A stretch of 64,000 bases of DNA from Lepidurus packardi (taxonomy: Eukaryota > Arthropoda > Branchiopoda > Notostraca > Triopsidae). Made by a program: the position numbers and the translations under genes. Position 1 is the stretch's first letter. Every line of letters starts with the position of its first letter. This document shows positions 7,804 through 17,611 of this stretch, piece by piece. Location of the stretch: NCBI GenBank assembly GCA_023053545.1, contig JAKZAN010000053.1:1-64000 (forward strand), written 5' to 3'. The notes beneath the pieces were generated by a model. The model saw only the letters and a list, made by a program, of their open reading frames with translations, was not told where the DNA came from and searched no databases.

Positions 7804-9738
7804 TTGACAAATTTTTGAATTAATATTTCTATAACAAGTAGTATCAATGATAATATAATAAAGAGACGCCAAAGATTCTGATCTGCGCCGTCTATTAGAA
7901 TTTTATTGAAAATGGATTCAATACTATGTGAAGTGTCGTAATTTCTTAATGCGGACGTTTGCGATTCGATTAAATCATTCTCTGTTCGGGAATAATTGAA
8001 GCTAATGTTCTTTAAAAGCGTTGTATTATCAACTACGCTGTAATTTCCAGCTAATTGCGGATGCGCTCCAAAGGATAACTTTACTTTTTTATTTAAAATT
8101 TGCTGCACGGGAATGAAATGTTCTGATGTCCCAGCATTGTTTTGCGTCACTTTCACAACTTCGTCTTTGCCTAAATCAGCATCAATAATAATAGATTGAT
8201 TACTTCCAATTTGAATAGATGACAAACCATTACGCGCTACGTTTTGGGCCATATTATAAAATGTTGGCACAATGAGTGGCGCGTTCTGAAAATTGCTATT
8301 TTCTTTATTGATTGGCGCTGTAAATACAAATACATTAGAAAGTGAATTCGGTAAACATGTCAGGAAAATACTTTCGTCACTATGCGATAAAACGTGTGGG
8401 GCGATGCCGGAAATTGAAAAAGAAGACCTGGTTTCGGGAAATTGGAAATTGTCGATTTTTTTTTTCGAAAACGCCAGTAAATAGTGGGTGTTCAAATGCG
8501 ATTTTAGAAACTAATTTTTTGTTGACTTGTATTTTCCCAAATCTCATTTGACCAAAATTAGTTAGCAATCGGTTTAACGCTTGGACATCGGTTTCAGCAT
8601 TTGGGATAATCACTAACGTTCCGCCCTTTTTTACAAAAGCTTTTAATGTTGTTTCAAGCGAAATGGGCAATTCTTTAATTTCGTTTAAGATTATTACATC
8701 TTGATTTTCAATGCGATTGTAATCAAGAGATTCCAATGAGAAATTAGCATAATTAAATTCTGCTGGATTGTAAATTTTTGACAGAAATAAGCTTTTTTCG
8801 GGATTTCCAATGCTAATTACGTTGGATTTTTTTGGGGCATTGATTGTAAAATAAAACGTATTATCGTACGGTAAGCCGTTATCGTTTATTTGTACGAAAC
8901 CTTGAAAATCTTCTTTCGGAATCGTGAATTTTACTGTCTTCCGCTTTTCACTAAGTCTAATTGCTGCTTTTGCAATTAGTTGGTTTTTATTAAAAACAGC
9001 AACAGGGACATCGGCATCGACTTTCCCAAATGACGATAATCTGACCGCGATTTCATAAAAATCATCAAGCGTCTGATGCAGGTAGACAGTATCAACGGAA
9101 ACATTTGTATTTTGTTCTGATTCAGGAAGTATAAAATAAGGTTTTATATCGCCTATGTTTTTTATGGATTTGCTGGAAATTCCTTTCCCGTCAGTAATTA
9201 TAATTACTTCTTTATTATAGGCGGATTTATGATTCTTAATATTGATTAGCGCATTGTCCAATTGAAATGGCTGGGCATCGTAAGCTATATTTTGCAGGTC
9301 TTTTCGAAGTGATTTAATGTCCGTATTCCAATAAGATTCAGAATTGGTGAGTAGCGAAAAGTTTTGGTTTTCTGGTATGTGTTCCAGTAAGTCTTCTGCA
9401 GCTCTTTTCAGTAATTCTCCCTTCATGCCTTTTGCTTGCATGCTAAATGAATTGTCTAAAACGATAAACATTTCCTTGGGCGCAGCTTGATTTTGTTTTG
9501 AATCAAAAAAAGGTTGGGCAAACCCGAAAACCAAAGCTGTTAATAGCAACAGTCTCGTGGCCAGTAAAAGCCATTTTTTTAGTTTAGAACTTTTTCGAGT
9601 TTGAACGGATAACTCTTTTAAAATCCGAACATTAGTGAAATATTCTTTTTTGAATCGACGTAATTGAAATAAATGAACCAATACTGGAATAATGAGCAAA
9701 AAGAGGAAGTATAGAATTTCCGGATGTTTAAACTGCAT
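7800..9738 (-). CDS. BatA/VWA-domain membrane protein, one +1 frameshift in an A10 tract
   Basis: Inner-membrane protein with an N-terminal BatA segment (LFLLIIPVLVHLFQLRRFK, about 11-29), a second membrane helix near 55-75, and a von Willebrand type A domain with the metal site DNSFS at about 96-100. A long exported region follows, with a final C-terminal membrane helix (LFIILSLILLVIEIL). The frame is broken at the T10 run of 8456-8465 (A10 in the gene). With nine bases the two parts join as GVFEKKIDNFQF and give 645 residues, the expected family size. It sits upstream of, and overlaps, the pyrC-like gene, a pairing common in flavobacteria. Function is inferred as envelope-related; aerotolerance is claimed for some Bat proteins. 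Confidence 0.85.
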
Positions 9739-9833
9739 TTTTTTGGGTCAATTTATCTTGAACAGTCATGTTGGAATTTTTCACGTCGGTCAAAAATAAC
9801 AATCAATTGTGAATTATCAATTGTGTTTTTGAT

Positions 9834-11183
9834 TTATTTCTTGTCGTTCCTTTTTTTGTTTTGACTTCGCAATAAGTTGCGATTTACAGAACCATGTGTT
9901 TTCTTTTTTGTTTTTGACGGCCCACCGAGGTTGACCTTTTTATTTTTTGCTGATTTTTCATGAAAAGCACCATCTCCATCTAATTTTACTTTTTTCAGCA
10001 AGAATTTTACTTTTTCCTTTTCTTTTTCGGGGCCAATTAGAAGTGTAGAAATTTCCACATTTTGAGGCAAATCGATTGCAATTAACTCCCGATTCATTAG
10101 CACTTCAGCTTCAATCTTATATTCTTCTTCACGCGCGGAAACCAAACTGATTGCCGTTCCAGTAGCATCGGCACGACCAGTACGTCCTATTCGATGAATA
10201 TATTGTTCTGGCAATTCAGGCATTTCAAAATTAATAACGTGAGAAATATTGGAAATATCCAGTCCTCGCGCCATAATATCAGTTGTAATCAGCCCTCGCA
10301 GCAGACCCTCCTGAAAGTTTGCCATTGTTGTGAGGCGGTAATTCTGAGATTTGTTCGAGTGTATAATACCAAATTGCCCTTCAAAATCTGCTTCAATTCG
10401 CTCATGAAGCATATCTGATATTTTTTTGTTATTAACAAAAACCAGAACACGGCTCATGCTATCATCAGTTTCAAAAAGATGACGCAGCAAGTTTACTTTT
10501 GTATTAAAGTTTGGAACGCTGTAACTAAATTGCGCTATTTTTTCTAGCGGTGTCCCCGAAGCTGAAAGCGTTACCTCTTCAGGAAAATCGAAAAAATCAT
10601 TCAATACAGCATCAACTTCATCAGTCATTGTCGCTGAAAAAAGTATGTTTTGCCGTTTTGGTTTCATCATTGCTAGAATCGATGTTAGCTGTGGCCTGAA
10701 ACCCAAATTCAGCATTTCATCAAATTCATCAATTACCAATTTTTGTGTTTCGTCGAAACGAATATAATTGTCTAACGCCAAATCCATGACACGTCCTGGT
10801 GTTCCAACAAGCACGTCAATTCCTTCGAAAACTGCTTTTTTCTGCGTATTAATGTTTACACCACCAAAAACCGCCAATGTTCTGACAGACATGTATTTGG
10901 TTAGTTTTTCAACTTCTTCAGCAACCTGAACAACAAGCTCACGAGTGGGAACCAAAATCATTATTTTTGGTGTATCAGTCGGTGTGAATTTATATAATTT
11001 TAAAAGCGGTAGGAGGTAGGCTAATGTTTTACCGGTTCCAGTTTGGGCAATTCCCATCATGTCTCTGCCAGACATTATTACGCCAAAAGATTTCTCCTGA
11101 ATGGGAGTTGGCGTTGTAAATCCCAAATCATCAATTGCTTTTTGTACTGATTTTGGCAGGTTAAATTGCTCGAAAGTAGCCAT
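9834..11183 (-). CDS. DEAD-box ATP-dependent RNA helicase
   Basis: RNA helicase of the RhlE/DeaD type, acting in ribosome assembly or RNA turnover. The Q motif FEQFNLPKSVQKAI opens the protein. Motif I is AQTGTGKT, Ia PTRELVVQ, motif II IDEFDEML (DEFD in place of DEAD, which keeps the DExD pattern), motif III SAT, motif VI HRIGRTGRA. A Lys-rich basic tail closes it (NKKVNLGGPSKTKKKT and similar), probably for RNA binding. The ATG at 11181-11183 is chosen because it places the Q motif at the N-terminus; the longer reading adds 13 residues of spacer. Length is 449 residues. Confidence 0.93.
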   Translation of the reverse strand: MATFEQFNLPKSVQKAIDDLGFTTPTPIQEKSFGVIMSGRDMMGIAQTGTGKTLAYLLPLLKLYKFTPTDTPKIMILVPTRELVVQVAEEVEKLTKYMSVRTLAVFGGVNINTQKKAVFEGIDVLVGTPGRVMDLALDNYIRFDETQKLVIDEFDEMLNLGFRPQLTSILAMMKPKRQNILFSATMTDEVDAVLNDFFDFPEEVTLSASGTPLEKIAQFSYSVPNFNTKVNLLRHLFETDDSMSRVLVFVNNKKISDMLHERIEADFEGQFGIIHSNKSQNYRLTTMANFQEGLLRGLITTDIMARGLDISNISHVINFEMPELPEQYIHRIGRTGRADATGTAISLVSAREEEYKIEAEVLMNRELIAIDLPQNVEISTLLIGPEKEKEKVKFLLKKVKLDGDGAFHEKSAKNKKVNLGGPSKTKKKTHGSVNRNLLRSQNKKRNDKK

Positions 11184-11257
11184 TTTATTTTTTTGCAAAG
11201 GTACATTAATTTGATGATTCAAATGTGAACGTAGGCAATTTTGTGGTTATTGGCTTT

Positions 11258-11365
11258 TTATTCAAAGCCATAATCTTTCCGAGCAGTTGGCAGATTTCTA
11301 AAATTGTTTTTAACCACCAAATAGCCAAAAATCAATAGCGCACCAATAGTTATTAATCGTTTCAT
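11258..11365 (-). CDS. Possible 35-residue single-pass membrane peptide
   Basis: ATG at 11363-11365 starts MKRLITIGALLIFGYLVVKN, a basic start followed by one hydrophobic helix, then a polar tail ending in DYGFE. It lies alone between the helicase gene and the divergent gene at 11479. The composition looks like a genuine small membrane protein, but no homologue is known to me and the ORF is short enough to occur by chance. Confidence 0.4.
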   Translation of the reverse strand: MKRLITIGALLIFGYLVVKNNFRNLPTARKDYGFE

Positions 11366-11465
11366 AACACTTTTTCTATTAAAGTTACTGAAATTTCACA
11401 AAAACAATTATAGTTTATGATTTCTTATAGATTTTTTCTTAGCCAATTTATGACCCAATCATGGT

Positions 11466-11473
11466 TATATTTG
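11466..11473 (+). promoter_or_regulatory. -7 box for the TIGR02757 gene
   Basis: TATATTTG ending only five bases before the ATG at 11479. It argues for that start over the ATG at 11461 and for a leaderless transcript. Confidence 0.5.
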
Positions 11474-11478
11474 CCAAC

Positions 11479-12252
11479 ATGGAAACGATGACCCCTAATG
11501 AGTTAGCAGATTTTTTGAATGCAAAGGTTTTGCAATATAATCGATTGAATTTTATTGATTCAGATCCAATTCAAATTCCACATCGATATTCCTCGAAAGA
11601 AGATATTGAAGTTGCTGCTTTTTTGGCAGCCACAATAGCTTGGGGAAACAGAACAATGATTATTAAGAATGGCGCCAAAATGATGCAGTTGATGGGGGAT
11701 TCTCCGTTCGATTTCGTAATGTCGCACAGGATGGAAGATCTCGAACGTTTGCAAAATTTTGTACATCGAACCTTCAACGGAAGTGATTTTATTGCTTTCA
11801 TAAAGGGTCTGCGACACATTTATGAAAACCATGGCGGAATGGAGCAGGTGTTTACCAAGCATCACACTGAAGACTCCATGATTGATAGTATTATTGCGTT
11901 TAAAAAGGCGTTTTTTGAAACAGAACACTTGCAAAGAACACAAAAGCACATTAGCGATCCAAGCACTGGAAGCGCAGCTAAAAGATTGCACATGATGCTG
12001 CGATGGCTTGTTCGACGTGATGCTTCAGGGGTCGATTTTGGAATTTGGCAAAGCATCCCAATGTCAGCTCTTTCCTGCCCTTTAGATGTGCATTCAGGCA
12101 ATGTTGCACGCAAACTCGGATTGCTCGTTAGAAAGCAAAACGATTTGAAAGCGGTGATCGAATTGGACTTAAATTTGAGAGGCCTAGATGCGCAAGATCC
12201 AGTGAAATACGACTTTGCACTTTTTGGACTAGGAGTTTTCGAAAAGTTCTAA
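11479..12252 (+). CDS. TIGR02757 family protein (DUF2400)
   Basis: Conserved Bacteroidota protein of 257 residues. Recognisable segments are AAFLAATIAWGNRTMIIKNG near 45-64, SAAKRLHMMLRWLVRRD near the middle, and LDVHSGNVARKLGLL toward the C-terminus, ending FALFGLGVFEKF. The ARKLGLL and VARRD helices resemble a helix-hairpin-helix DNA glycosylase fold, so a DNA repair link is possible, but the family has no proven function. The start at 11479 follows a -7 box by five bases. Confidence 0.88.
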   Translation: METMTPNELADFLNAKVLQYNRLNFIDSDPIQIPHRYSSKEDIEVAAFLAATIAWGNRTMIIKNGAKMMQLMGDSPFDFVMSHRMEDLERLQNFVHRTFNGSDFIAFIKGLRHIYENHGGMEQVFTKHHTEDSMIDSIIAFKKAFFETEHLQRTQKHISDPSTGSAAKRLHMMLRWLVRRDASGVDFGIWQSIPMSALSCPLDVHSGNVARKLGLLVRKQNDLKAVIELDLNLRGLDAQDPVKYDFALFGLGVFEKF

Positions 12253-12387
12253 TAACCGCGCGCATTTTCTTAATAAATTGTCCTTTCATTTTTCGTGAAT
12301 TTAGGTGCACTAGACACGGTTTTTGAGCAGTAGTCTTCTTTGAAGTTTAACATACTTTGTTACATTTACTTCGAAAATTTTGCTATT

Positions 12388-12768
12388 ATGATAAACTTAC
12401 TTACAGTCGAAAATCGTGCAGATTATAACTTAGGTTTTAGCGCAGGATCAAATCCCCGAACAAAATTAGATGCCTCCGAAAATATAGCATTTAAGTTTGG
12501 TTTTAAGCATGGACGACGCGAATACGAAAGCTTAAATGGTAAAATATCTATTACTATACCTAAAAAAATACTATCATTCGAAATACTGGAAGAATTTCTG
12601 CTAGCTGGTATGTTAGGTTTAGAGGCCAATACGGATGGCTATACCGATTTCCAAATGATTTTGATACAAGAATGGTATAACAATGGCATCTCACATTATG
12701 ACGCAGGGCCAACAGATTTTCTTCGCGACTTCTTGGGTACTAAAGGAATTGCGATTAAAGATTTTTAA
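12388..12768 (+). CDS. Hypothetical protein
   Basis: 126 residues starting MINLLTVENRADYNLGFSAG. It has no signal peptide, membrane helix or known motif. The middle (ITIPKKILSFEILEEFLLAG) and the acidic, aromatic C-terminus suggest a small folded cytoplasmic protein. The ORF runs from 12388 to four bases before the stop of the convergent lolD gene. Its AT-rich, single-gene setting between conserved genes fits an accessory gene. I do not recognise a family. Confidence 0.6.
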   Translation: MINLLTVENRADYNLGFSAGSNPRTKLDASENIAFKFGFKHGRREYESLNGKISITIPKKILSFEILEEFLLAGMLGLEANTDGYTDFQMILIQEWYNNGISHYDAGPTDFLRDFLGTKGIAIKDF

Positions 12769-12771
12769 TCC

Positions 12772-13434
12772 TTAGTTTTCAATTAAACCATCAATCATAA
12801 CCAACTTTCTGTCTGCCATGTTTGCTAGTTCTTCATTATGGGTTACAATCACAAAGGTTTGACCAAATTGATCACGCAAATCAAAAAACAATTGATGTAA
12901 ATTTTCGGCAGAAGCCGTATCCAAATTTCCAGATGGTTCATCTGCAAAAATAATAGCTGGTTTATTAATGAGTGCTCTCGCAACTGCAACTCTTTGTTGC
13001 TCGCCTCCCGATAATTCGCCAGGTTTGTGCCCCACACGATCACCTAAACCCAAGTAGGTCAGCAGTTCTGTAGCGCGCGATATCGTATCCTCAGGTTTTT
13101 TGCCCGCAATATAAGCGGGAATACAAACGTTTTCTAATGCAGTAAATTCAGGTAATAATTGGTGAAATTGGAAAATAAAACCCAGGTTAAGGTTTCTAAA
13201 TTTTGATAGTGTTTTGTCGTTCATGCCCAAAACCGATTCGCCATTAACAATCAATTCAGTTCCCGCCACGTCAGAAGGTTTGTCTAACGTGCCCAAAATT
13301 TGAAGCAACGTGGTTTTGCCAGCACCAGAGGCGCCAACAATCGACACGATCTCGCCTTTTTTTATGTGTAAATCCACGCCTTTCAAGACTTGTAGCTTGT
13401 CATAAAATTTCTGGATGTTCTTAGTATGTATCAT
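12772..13434 (-). CDS. lolD: LolD-type ABC transporter ATP-binding protein
   Basis: ATPase of an ABC complex of the LolCDE/MacB class, which extracts lipoproteins from the inner membrane or drives a related export step. Walker A is GASGAGKTT near 33-41, the Q loop lies in [12 protein letters not shown], the signature is [15 protein letters not shown], Walker B is [12 protein letters not shown] and the switch is VTHNEE. At 220 residues it is normal length. No permease gene is adjacent, so its partner lies elsewhere, as is usual in flavobacteria. Confidence 0.9.
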   Translation of the reverse strand: MIHTKNIQKFYDKLQVLKGVDLHIKKGEIVSIVGASGAGKTTLLQILGTLDKPSDVAGTELIVNGESVLGMNDKTLSKFRNLNLGFIFQFHQLLPEFTALENVCIPAYIAGKKPEDTISRATELLTYLGLGDRVGHKPGELSGGEQQRVAVARALINKPAIIFADEPSGNLDTASAENLHQLFFDLRDQFGQTFVIVTHNEELANMADRKLVMIDGLIEN

Positions 13435-13571
13435 GATATAATTTCATTTGAGCAAAGAAACGAACATTTTCAGTAAATCGAAACGTCTTTGCCTTATCAA
13501 TCAATAAAGTTTCGTTAAGAATAACTAAATGATCGGTTTAATCAATATTTTTAGACCCTAATTTATAAGGT

Positions 13572-14210
13572 ATGAAAAAACTATTGACCTTGCCGTTGCT
13601 CTTGCTTGCTTTGTGCTGTCAAGCAAAGGAAAAAGAAATATTAATCCCTAAACCAATGATCAAAATGACGAATCAAGAAGGACGAGAAATTGCTACTTTT
13701 GCTGGAGGTTGCTTCTGGTGCACAGAAGCAGTATTCCTGGAAATAAATGGTGTCGAAAAAGTCGAATCAGGCTATATCGGCGGAACTACCATCAATCCAA
13801 CTTATAAAGAAGTATGCAACGGAACAACCGGCCACGCAGAAGCAATTCAAATTACATTCGATCCAAAAAAAGTGACTTTTGAAGATTTAATGGAAATGTT
13901 TTTTGCAACACACGATCCAACCACCTTAAACCGACAAGGAAACGATGTGGGCACGCAATACAGAAGCGAAATTTTTTATCATTCTGAGGCGCAAAAAGCA
14001 GCAGCTAAAGCATACATCGACCAATTAAATTCTGCAAACACGTTTGGAAAAAAAGTAGTTACACAATTATCCAATGCTACAAAATGGTATCCAGCTGAAG
14101 ATTATCATCAAAATTATTATAGCCAAAACAAGTCGCAGCCTTATTGCATATATGTTGTTGCACCAAAAGTCGAAAAAGTACGTTCTAAGTTTAAAGACAA
14201 ACTGAAATAG
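13572..14210 (+). CDS. msrA: Peptide methionine sulfoxide reductase MsrA, exported form
   Basis: Reduces methionine-S-sulfoxide in oxidised proteins. The N-terminus has a hydrophobic signal ending in LLLALCCQAKEKE, so it is likely a lipoprotein or periplasmic enzyme. The catalytic motif AGGCFWCTEAVF follows at about 44-55. Conserved segments GYIGGTTINPTYKEVCNGTTG and FATHDPTTLNRQGNDVGTQY are intact. Cysteine Cys-Trp-Cys supports a reducible disulfide. Length is 212 residues including the leader. A small membrane protein gene starts three bases after its stop. Confidence 0.94.
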   Translation: MKKLLTLPLLLLALCCQAKEKEILIPKPMIKMTNQEGREIATFAGGCFWCTEAVFLEINGVEKVESGYIGGTTINPTYKEVCNGTTGHAEAIQITFDPKKVTFEDLMEMFFATHDPTTLNRQGNDVGTQYRSEIFYHSEAQKAAAKAYIDQLNSANTFGKKVVTQLSNATKWYPAEDYHQNYYSQNKSQPYCIYVVAPKVEKVRSKFKDKLK

Positions 14211-14213
14211 ACC

Positions 14214-14507
14214 ATGAAAAGTATCAACCAATACAATCAACACAAAAACCGCAACTTGTTGTTGGGAATCTTGTTTGATTGTATTGGCATGCTTTCGTTT
14301 GCGATTCCGTTTCTTGGCGAGTTCTCGGACGTAGTTTGGGCACCCATTTCTAGCCTCATCATTACCCGATTGTATAAAGGTAAAGTGGGTAAAATCGCAG
14401 GAATTATTTCATTTTTAGAAGAGGCTTTGCCTTTTGTGGATTTTGTGCCAACCTACACCATCACTTGGTTCTACCACTATTATCTACAAAAAAAACCTAG
14501 TTTTTAG
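14214..14507 (+). CDS. Small membrane protein
   Basis: 97 residues with two clear hydrophobic stretches (about 13-36 and 57-72) and a short Lys-rich C-terminus. Segments SFAIPFLGEFSDVVWAPIS and LYKGKVGKIAGIISFLEE are typical of a small conserved Bacteroidota inner-membrane family with no known role. It starts three bases after msrA and probably shares its transcript. Its last 11 bases overlap the end of the convergent DUF6787 gene. Confidence 0.78.
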   Translation: MKSINQYNQHKNRNLLLGILFDCIGMLSFAIPFLGEFSDVVWAPISSLIITRLYKGKVGKIAGIISFLEEALPFVDFVPTYTITWFYHYYLQKKPSF

Positions 14508-14805
14508 GTATAAAACCGCCCAGTCCACAACGCATCAGTACTTTTTTAACCAGAGGCCAGAAAAAATTAAACTGCCCAAAAAGAGAGCCGTAAAAAAGCA
14601 GTAAAACTTGATATAAGGGAAAAATCAATATAATATACAACGGATAGTAAAGAAACAACGACACGTCATCTTTGCTAATGCCAAACCAGCCCAATACGGG
14701 TTTCGACAAGTAGGAAGCCGAAAGCCCAGTTGCTGTGAACACCAATAAAATCATCACAAATTGAAAATTGGAACGAATGCCCCAACGGTTTTTTAATTCT
14801 CGCAT
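14497..14805 (-). CDS. DUF6787 family membrane protein
   Basis: 102 residues with two long hydrophobic helices (about 17-37 and 51-72), starting RELKNRWGIRSNFQF, a pattern I associate with DUF6787. Function unknown. The gene may be co-transcribed with serA and the DUF6146 gene, since all are on the minus strand with short gaps. Confidence 0.78.
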   Translation of the reverse strand: MRELKNRWGIRSNFQFVMILLVFTATGLSASYLSKPVLGWFGISKDDVSLFLYYPLYIILIFPLYQVLLLFYGSLFGQFNFFWPLVKKVLMRCGLGGFIPKN

Positions 14806-14834
14806 GCTATAAATTCACTACACAAATATAACAA

Positions 14835-15251
14835 TTATCTGCTCGGGACGTTGCCCCATAAACGTTGTTTGTATTTATTTTGAAAATATACTAAGTAATT
14901 ATAAACAAGATAGTTAACCTCGAACCCGTAATTCACAGAAGCATCATAGTCAATCCGCATAGGATACAAACCACTATACCGCGCCTGCATTGCTCTAGTG
15001 TTCCATTCGCTCACCCAGTTTCGATTGCGGCCTTCCAGCTGTGCTTGCGAATAATAACTTCTCGGCAATGCCATGGTGTTCATCCACATCGTAAAACCAG
15101 GATCAACAATTATTACTTCATAATCCAAATCCGGGTTGGCAATCTTAATCGTGTCACCAACCACAGCGTTCGCCGAATTAGTAACTGATCTGTCAGGCGA
15201 TTTACAGCAAATCACTAGCCCTAAAAATAGTAAAAAAACACAGTTTCTCAT
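14835..15251 (-). CDS. DUF6146 family lipoprotein
   Basis: 138 residues from the ATG at 15249-15251, with a signal ending in LVICCKS, a plausible lipobox. The mature part has the family pattern YEVIIVDPGFTMWMNT, then NWVSEWNTRAMQ and YGFEVNYLVYNYLVYFQNKY near the end. It would be anchored in the envelope; function is unknown. The 13-residue longer reading from 15290 is rejected because it would hide the signal peptide. A terminator of serA lies just upstream. Confidence 0.85.
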   Translation of the reverse strand: MRNCVFLLFLGLVICCKSPDRSVTNSANAVVGDTIKIANPDLDYEVIIVDPGFTMWMNTMALPRSYYSQAQLEGRNRNWVSEWNTRAMQARYSGLYPMRIDYDASVNYGFEVNYLVYNYLVYFQNKYKQRLWGNVPSR

Positions 15252-15310
15252 GCCCAATAGTTTTAGTCCTAATGTACTGCTAATCTGCAATTTTCAAACA
15301 AAATTTAACA

Positions 15311-15337
15311 CAAAAAAAAACCGGAACTTAATCCGGC
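15311..15337 (-). terminator. Terminator after serA
   Basis: Stem CCGGA/TCCGG (15321-15336), followed on the minus strand by a run of nine T. It separates serA from the DUF6146 gene. Confidence 0.78.
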
Positions 15338-15346
15338 TTTCTGCTA

Positions 15347-16309
15347 TTAAACTTTATGTGTTTCAAAATATTCCATAATCTGATCCGCTAACTCGGTTCC
15401 AATGCGGTCTTGCGCCTCTAAAGTCGCAGCACCAATATGAGGCGTCATCGAAATCTGAGGATGCATCAAAATCTGAACCGCAGGGTTGGGCTCGTTTTCA
15501 AATACATCCAATCCAGCAAATCCAACTTTGCCAGACTCAAGCGCAGCCAAAAGCGCCACTTCATCAATCACACCACCTCGCGAACAGTTAATAATTCCCA
15601 CGCCATCTTTCATCGCTTCAAACTCTGGCGCACCAATCAAGTAGCCATCCTGCGCCGGAACATGCAACGAAATAAAGTCGGCATCACGGAAAATATCTTC
15701 CATCGGCTCAGTCTTAATGTCAACATTAATAAACTGACCATTATAAAAATCAACCTTAATTTCCGCATTGCCCACAAATCTGTCTGACGCAATCACACGC
15801 ATTCCAACGCCCAATGCAATTTTTGCAACCGCACGCCCAATGCGCCCAAAACCAATGATTCCCAATGTTTTACCGCGCAATTCAATACCGTTTGCATAGG
15901 CTTTCTTCAGCGATTCAAATCTGGTGTCGCCCTCTAAAGGCATATTTCTGTTCGAATCATGAATAAATCTAACGCCGGCAAATAAATGCGCAAACACCAA
16001 TTCCGCAACCGATTCCGATGAAGATGCTGGCGTATTAATCACCAAAACACCTTTGCTTCGTGCATATTCCACATCAATATTATCCATCCCAACGCCACCA
16101 CGTCCAATTATTTTAAGACTCGGGCACGCATCAATAATATCTTGTCTAACTTTGGTTGCACTGCGCACTAAAATGACCGTAATTTTGTGTTCGTTCACAA
16201 AACTAGCAATCTGCTCCTGCGCAACTTTTGTCGTTATAACCTCAAAACCACCCGCTTCCAGAGCTCGAATTCCACTTGCCGAAATGCCGTCGTTGGCTAA
16301 TATTTTCAT
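15347..16309 (-). CDS. serA: D-3-phosphoglycerate dehydrogenase
   Basis: First step of serine biosynthesis: oxidises 3-phosphoglycerate to 3-phosphohydroxypyruvate with NAD. The 320 residues are the short form without ACT or regulatory domain. Seen are GRGGVGMDNID near 70, the nucleotide fold GFGRIGRAVAKIALG near 150, INCSRGGVIDE near 235, and the catalytic His in TPHIGAATLEAQ. It lies downstream of serC on the same strand, with a dispersed repeat element between them. Confidence 0.94.
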   Translation of the reverse strand: MKILANDGISASGIRALEAGGFEVITTKVAQEQIASFVNEHKITVILVRSATKVRQDIIDACPSLKIIGRGGVGMDNIDVEYARSKGVLVINTPASSSESVAELVFAHLFAGVRFIHDSNRNMPLEGDTRFESLKKAYANGIELRGKTLGIIGFGRIGRAVAKIALGVGMRVIASDRFVGNAEIKVDFYNGQFINVDIKTEPMEDIFRDADFISLHVPAQDGYLIGAPEFEAMKDGVGIINCSRGGVIDEVALLAALESGKVGFAGLDVFENEPNPAVQILMHPQISMTPHIGAATLEAQDRIGTELADQIMEYFETHKV

Positions 16310-16341
16310 AATATAAACTTGTTTTATTTATTGTTTTTTTT

Positions 16342-16429
16342 GGCAGCAATTCCGGCTATCCGCTCTATCTTTTTTTCGCTTGCTTCGCCGCTCAAAAAAG
16401 GATGCCGCTGCTATCCGGGCTGCTACTCC
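16342..16429 (-). repeat. Dispersed flavobacterial element, copy 2
   Basis: On the minus strand it has AGCAGCGGCATCCTTTTTTG, a short inner hairpin GAGCGGCGAAGCAAGC, then GAAAAAAAGATAGAGCGGAT. The flanking helix is CCGG on both sides, which is self-complementary. It starts four bases after the serC stop, in the serC-serA gap. Confidence 0.8.
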
Positions 16430-16432
16430 TTC

Positions 16433-17506
16433 TTATATAGATTTTTCTAAAATTTGCATCGTGTTCACCAAGACCTGAACACTTTCAATCGGCAATGCAT
16501 TATACATCGAGGCGCGGTATCCACCCACAGATCTGTGACCGTTCAATCCCGAAACATTGGCATCCTTCCACAATTTGTCAAATGCCGCCGTATGCGCTTC
16601 ATCATTCAATAAGAAAGTTACATTCATATTCGATCGATCTTCTTCATTTGCAGTCGCTCGAAACAACGGATTGCGTTCAATTTCAGAATACAACAAAGCT
16701 GCCTTTTCGTTATTTAGCTTTTCTATAGCGGGAATTCCGCCCAGATTTTTAAGCCATTGCATCGTCAACAATGAAACATAAATCGGAAACACTGGCGGCG
16801 TGTTATACATGCTTTCTTTCTCGATATGCAAGGCATAATCCATCATCGACGGGATTTTGCGCCCTGTTTTCTTCAAAATAGATTCTTTCACAACAATTAA
16901 CGTAACTCCCGCCGGCCCCATGTTTTTCTGAGCGCCTGCATAAATCAAATCAAATTTCGAAAAATCCAAAACCCTCGAAAATATATCCGAACTCATATCG
17001 CAAACAACCGGAACAGGTGTTTCAGGAAATGATTTCATCTGTGTGCCAAATATGGTGTTGTTTGACGTACAATGAAAATAGTCAACGTCAGTCGGAATCT
17101 CAAAATTTTTGGGAATGTAATTGTAATTTGCTTCTTTCGATGACGCGACAACTATAGCTTCTCCAAAGTTTTTTGCTTCCTTAATGGCTGCGCTTGCCCA
17201 CGTTCCAGTGTCCATAAAGGCTGCTTTTCCGTTTTCCTGCATTAAATTATAAGGAACACGCAGAAATTCCATACTCGCGCCACCAGCTAAAAAAATCGCC
17301 TGATAGCCCTTACCGGTTAATCCCAATAATTCCAATGCGAGTGCACGCGCTTCTTCCATCACTGCAACAAATCCGCTGCTGCGATGCGACATTTCCAATA
17401 AGGACAATCCGGTGTTGTTAAAATTTAGAACTGCCGCTGCGGCTTTCTCAAAAACTTCTTGCGGCAGAATGCAAGGTCCTGCGCTGTAATTGTGTATTTT
17501 ATTCAT
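16433..17506 (-). CDS. serC: Phosphoserine aminotransferase
   Basis: PLP enzyme converting 3-phosphohydroxypyruvate and glutamate to phosphoserine; it also serves pyridoxine synthesis. The 357 residues start with NYSAGPCILPQEV and continue with LLEMSHRSSGF, the PLP Lys in YAGAQKNMGPAGVTLIVV, and NGHRSVGGYRASMYNALP near the end, all family hallmarks. It is the middle gene of the acyl-CoA reductase/serC/serA run. Full length; no unusual features. Confidence 0.95.
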   Translation of the reverse strand: MNKIHNYSAGPCILPQEVFEKAAAAVLNFNNTGLSLLEMSHRSSGFVAVMEEARALALELLGLTGKGYQAIFLAGGASMEFLRVPYNLMQENGKAAFMDTGTWASAAIKEAKNFGEAIVVASSKEANYNYIPKNFEIPTDVDYFHCTSNNTIFGTQMKSFPETPVPVVCDMSSDIFSRVLDFSKFDLIYAGAQKNMGPAGVTLIVVKESILKKTGRKIPSMMDYALHIEKESMYNTPPVFPIYVSLLTMQWLKNLGGIPAIEKLNNEKAALLYSEIERNPLFRATANEEDRSNMNVTFLLNDEAHTAAFDKLWKDANVSGLNGHRSVGGYRASMYNALPIESVQVLVNTMQILEKSI

Positions 17507-17611
17507 TCGATGGGTGTGTAGTTAGCCCCACAAATTTCGTAAATTAGGCCTGAACCGCACTAATTTTAATCAAAATATTATGTTATATTATCAACAAAAA
17601 CGATATAGTTG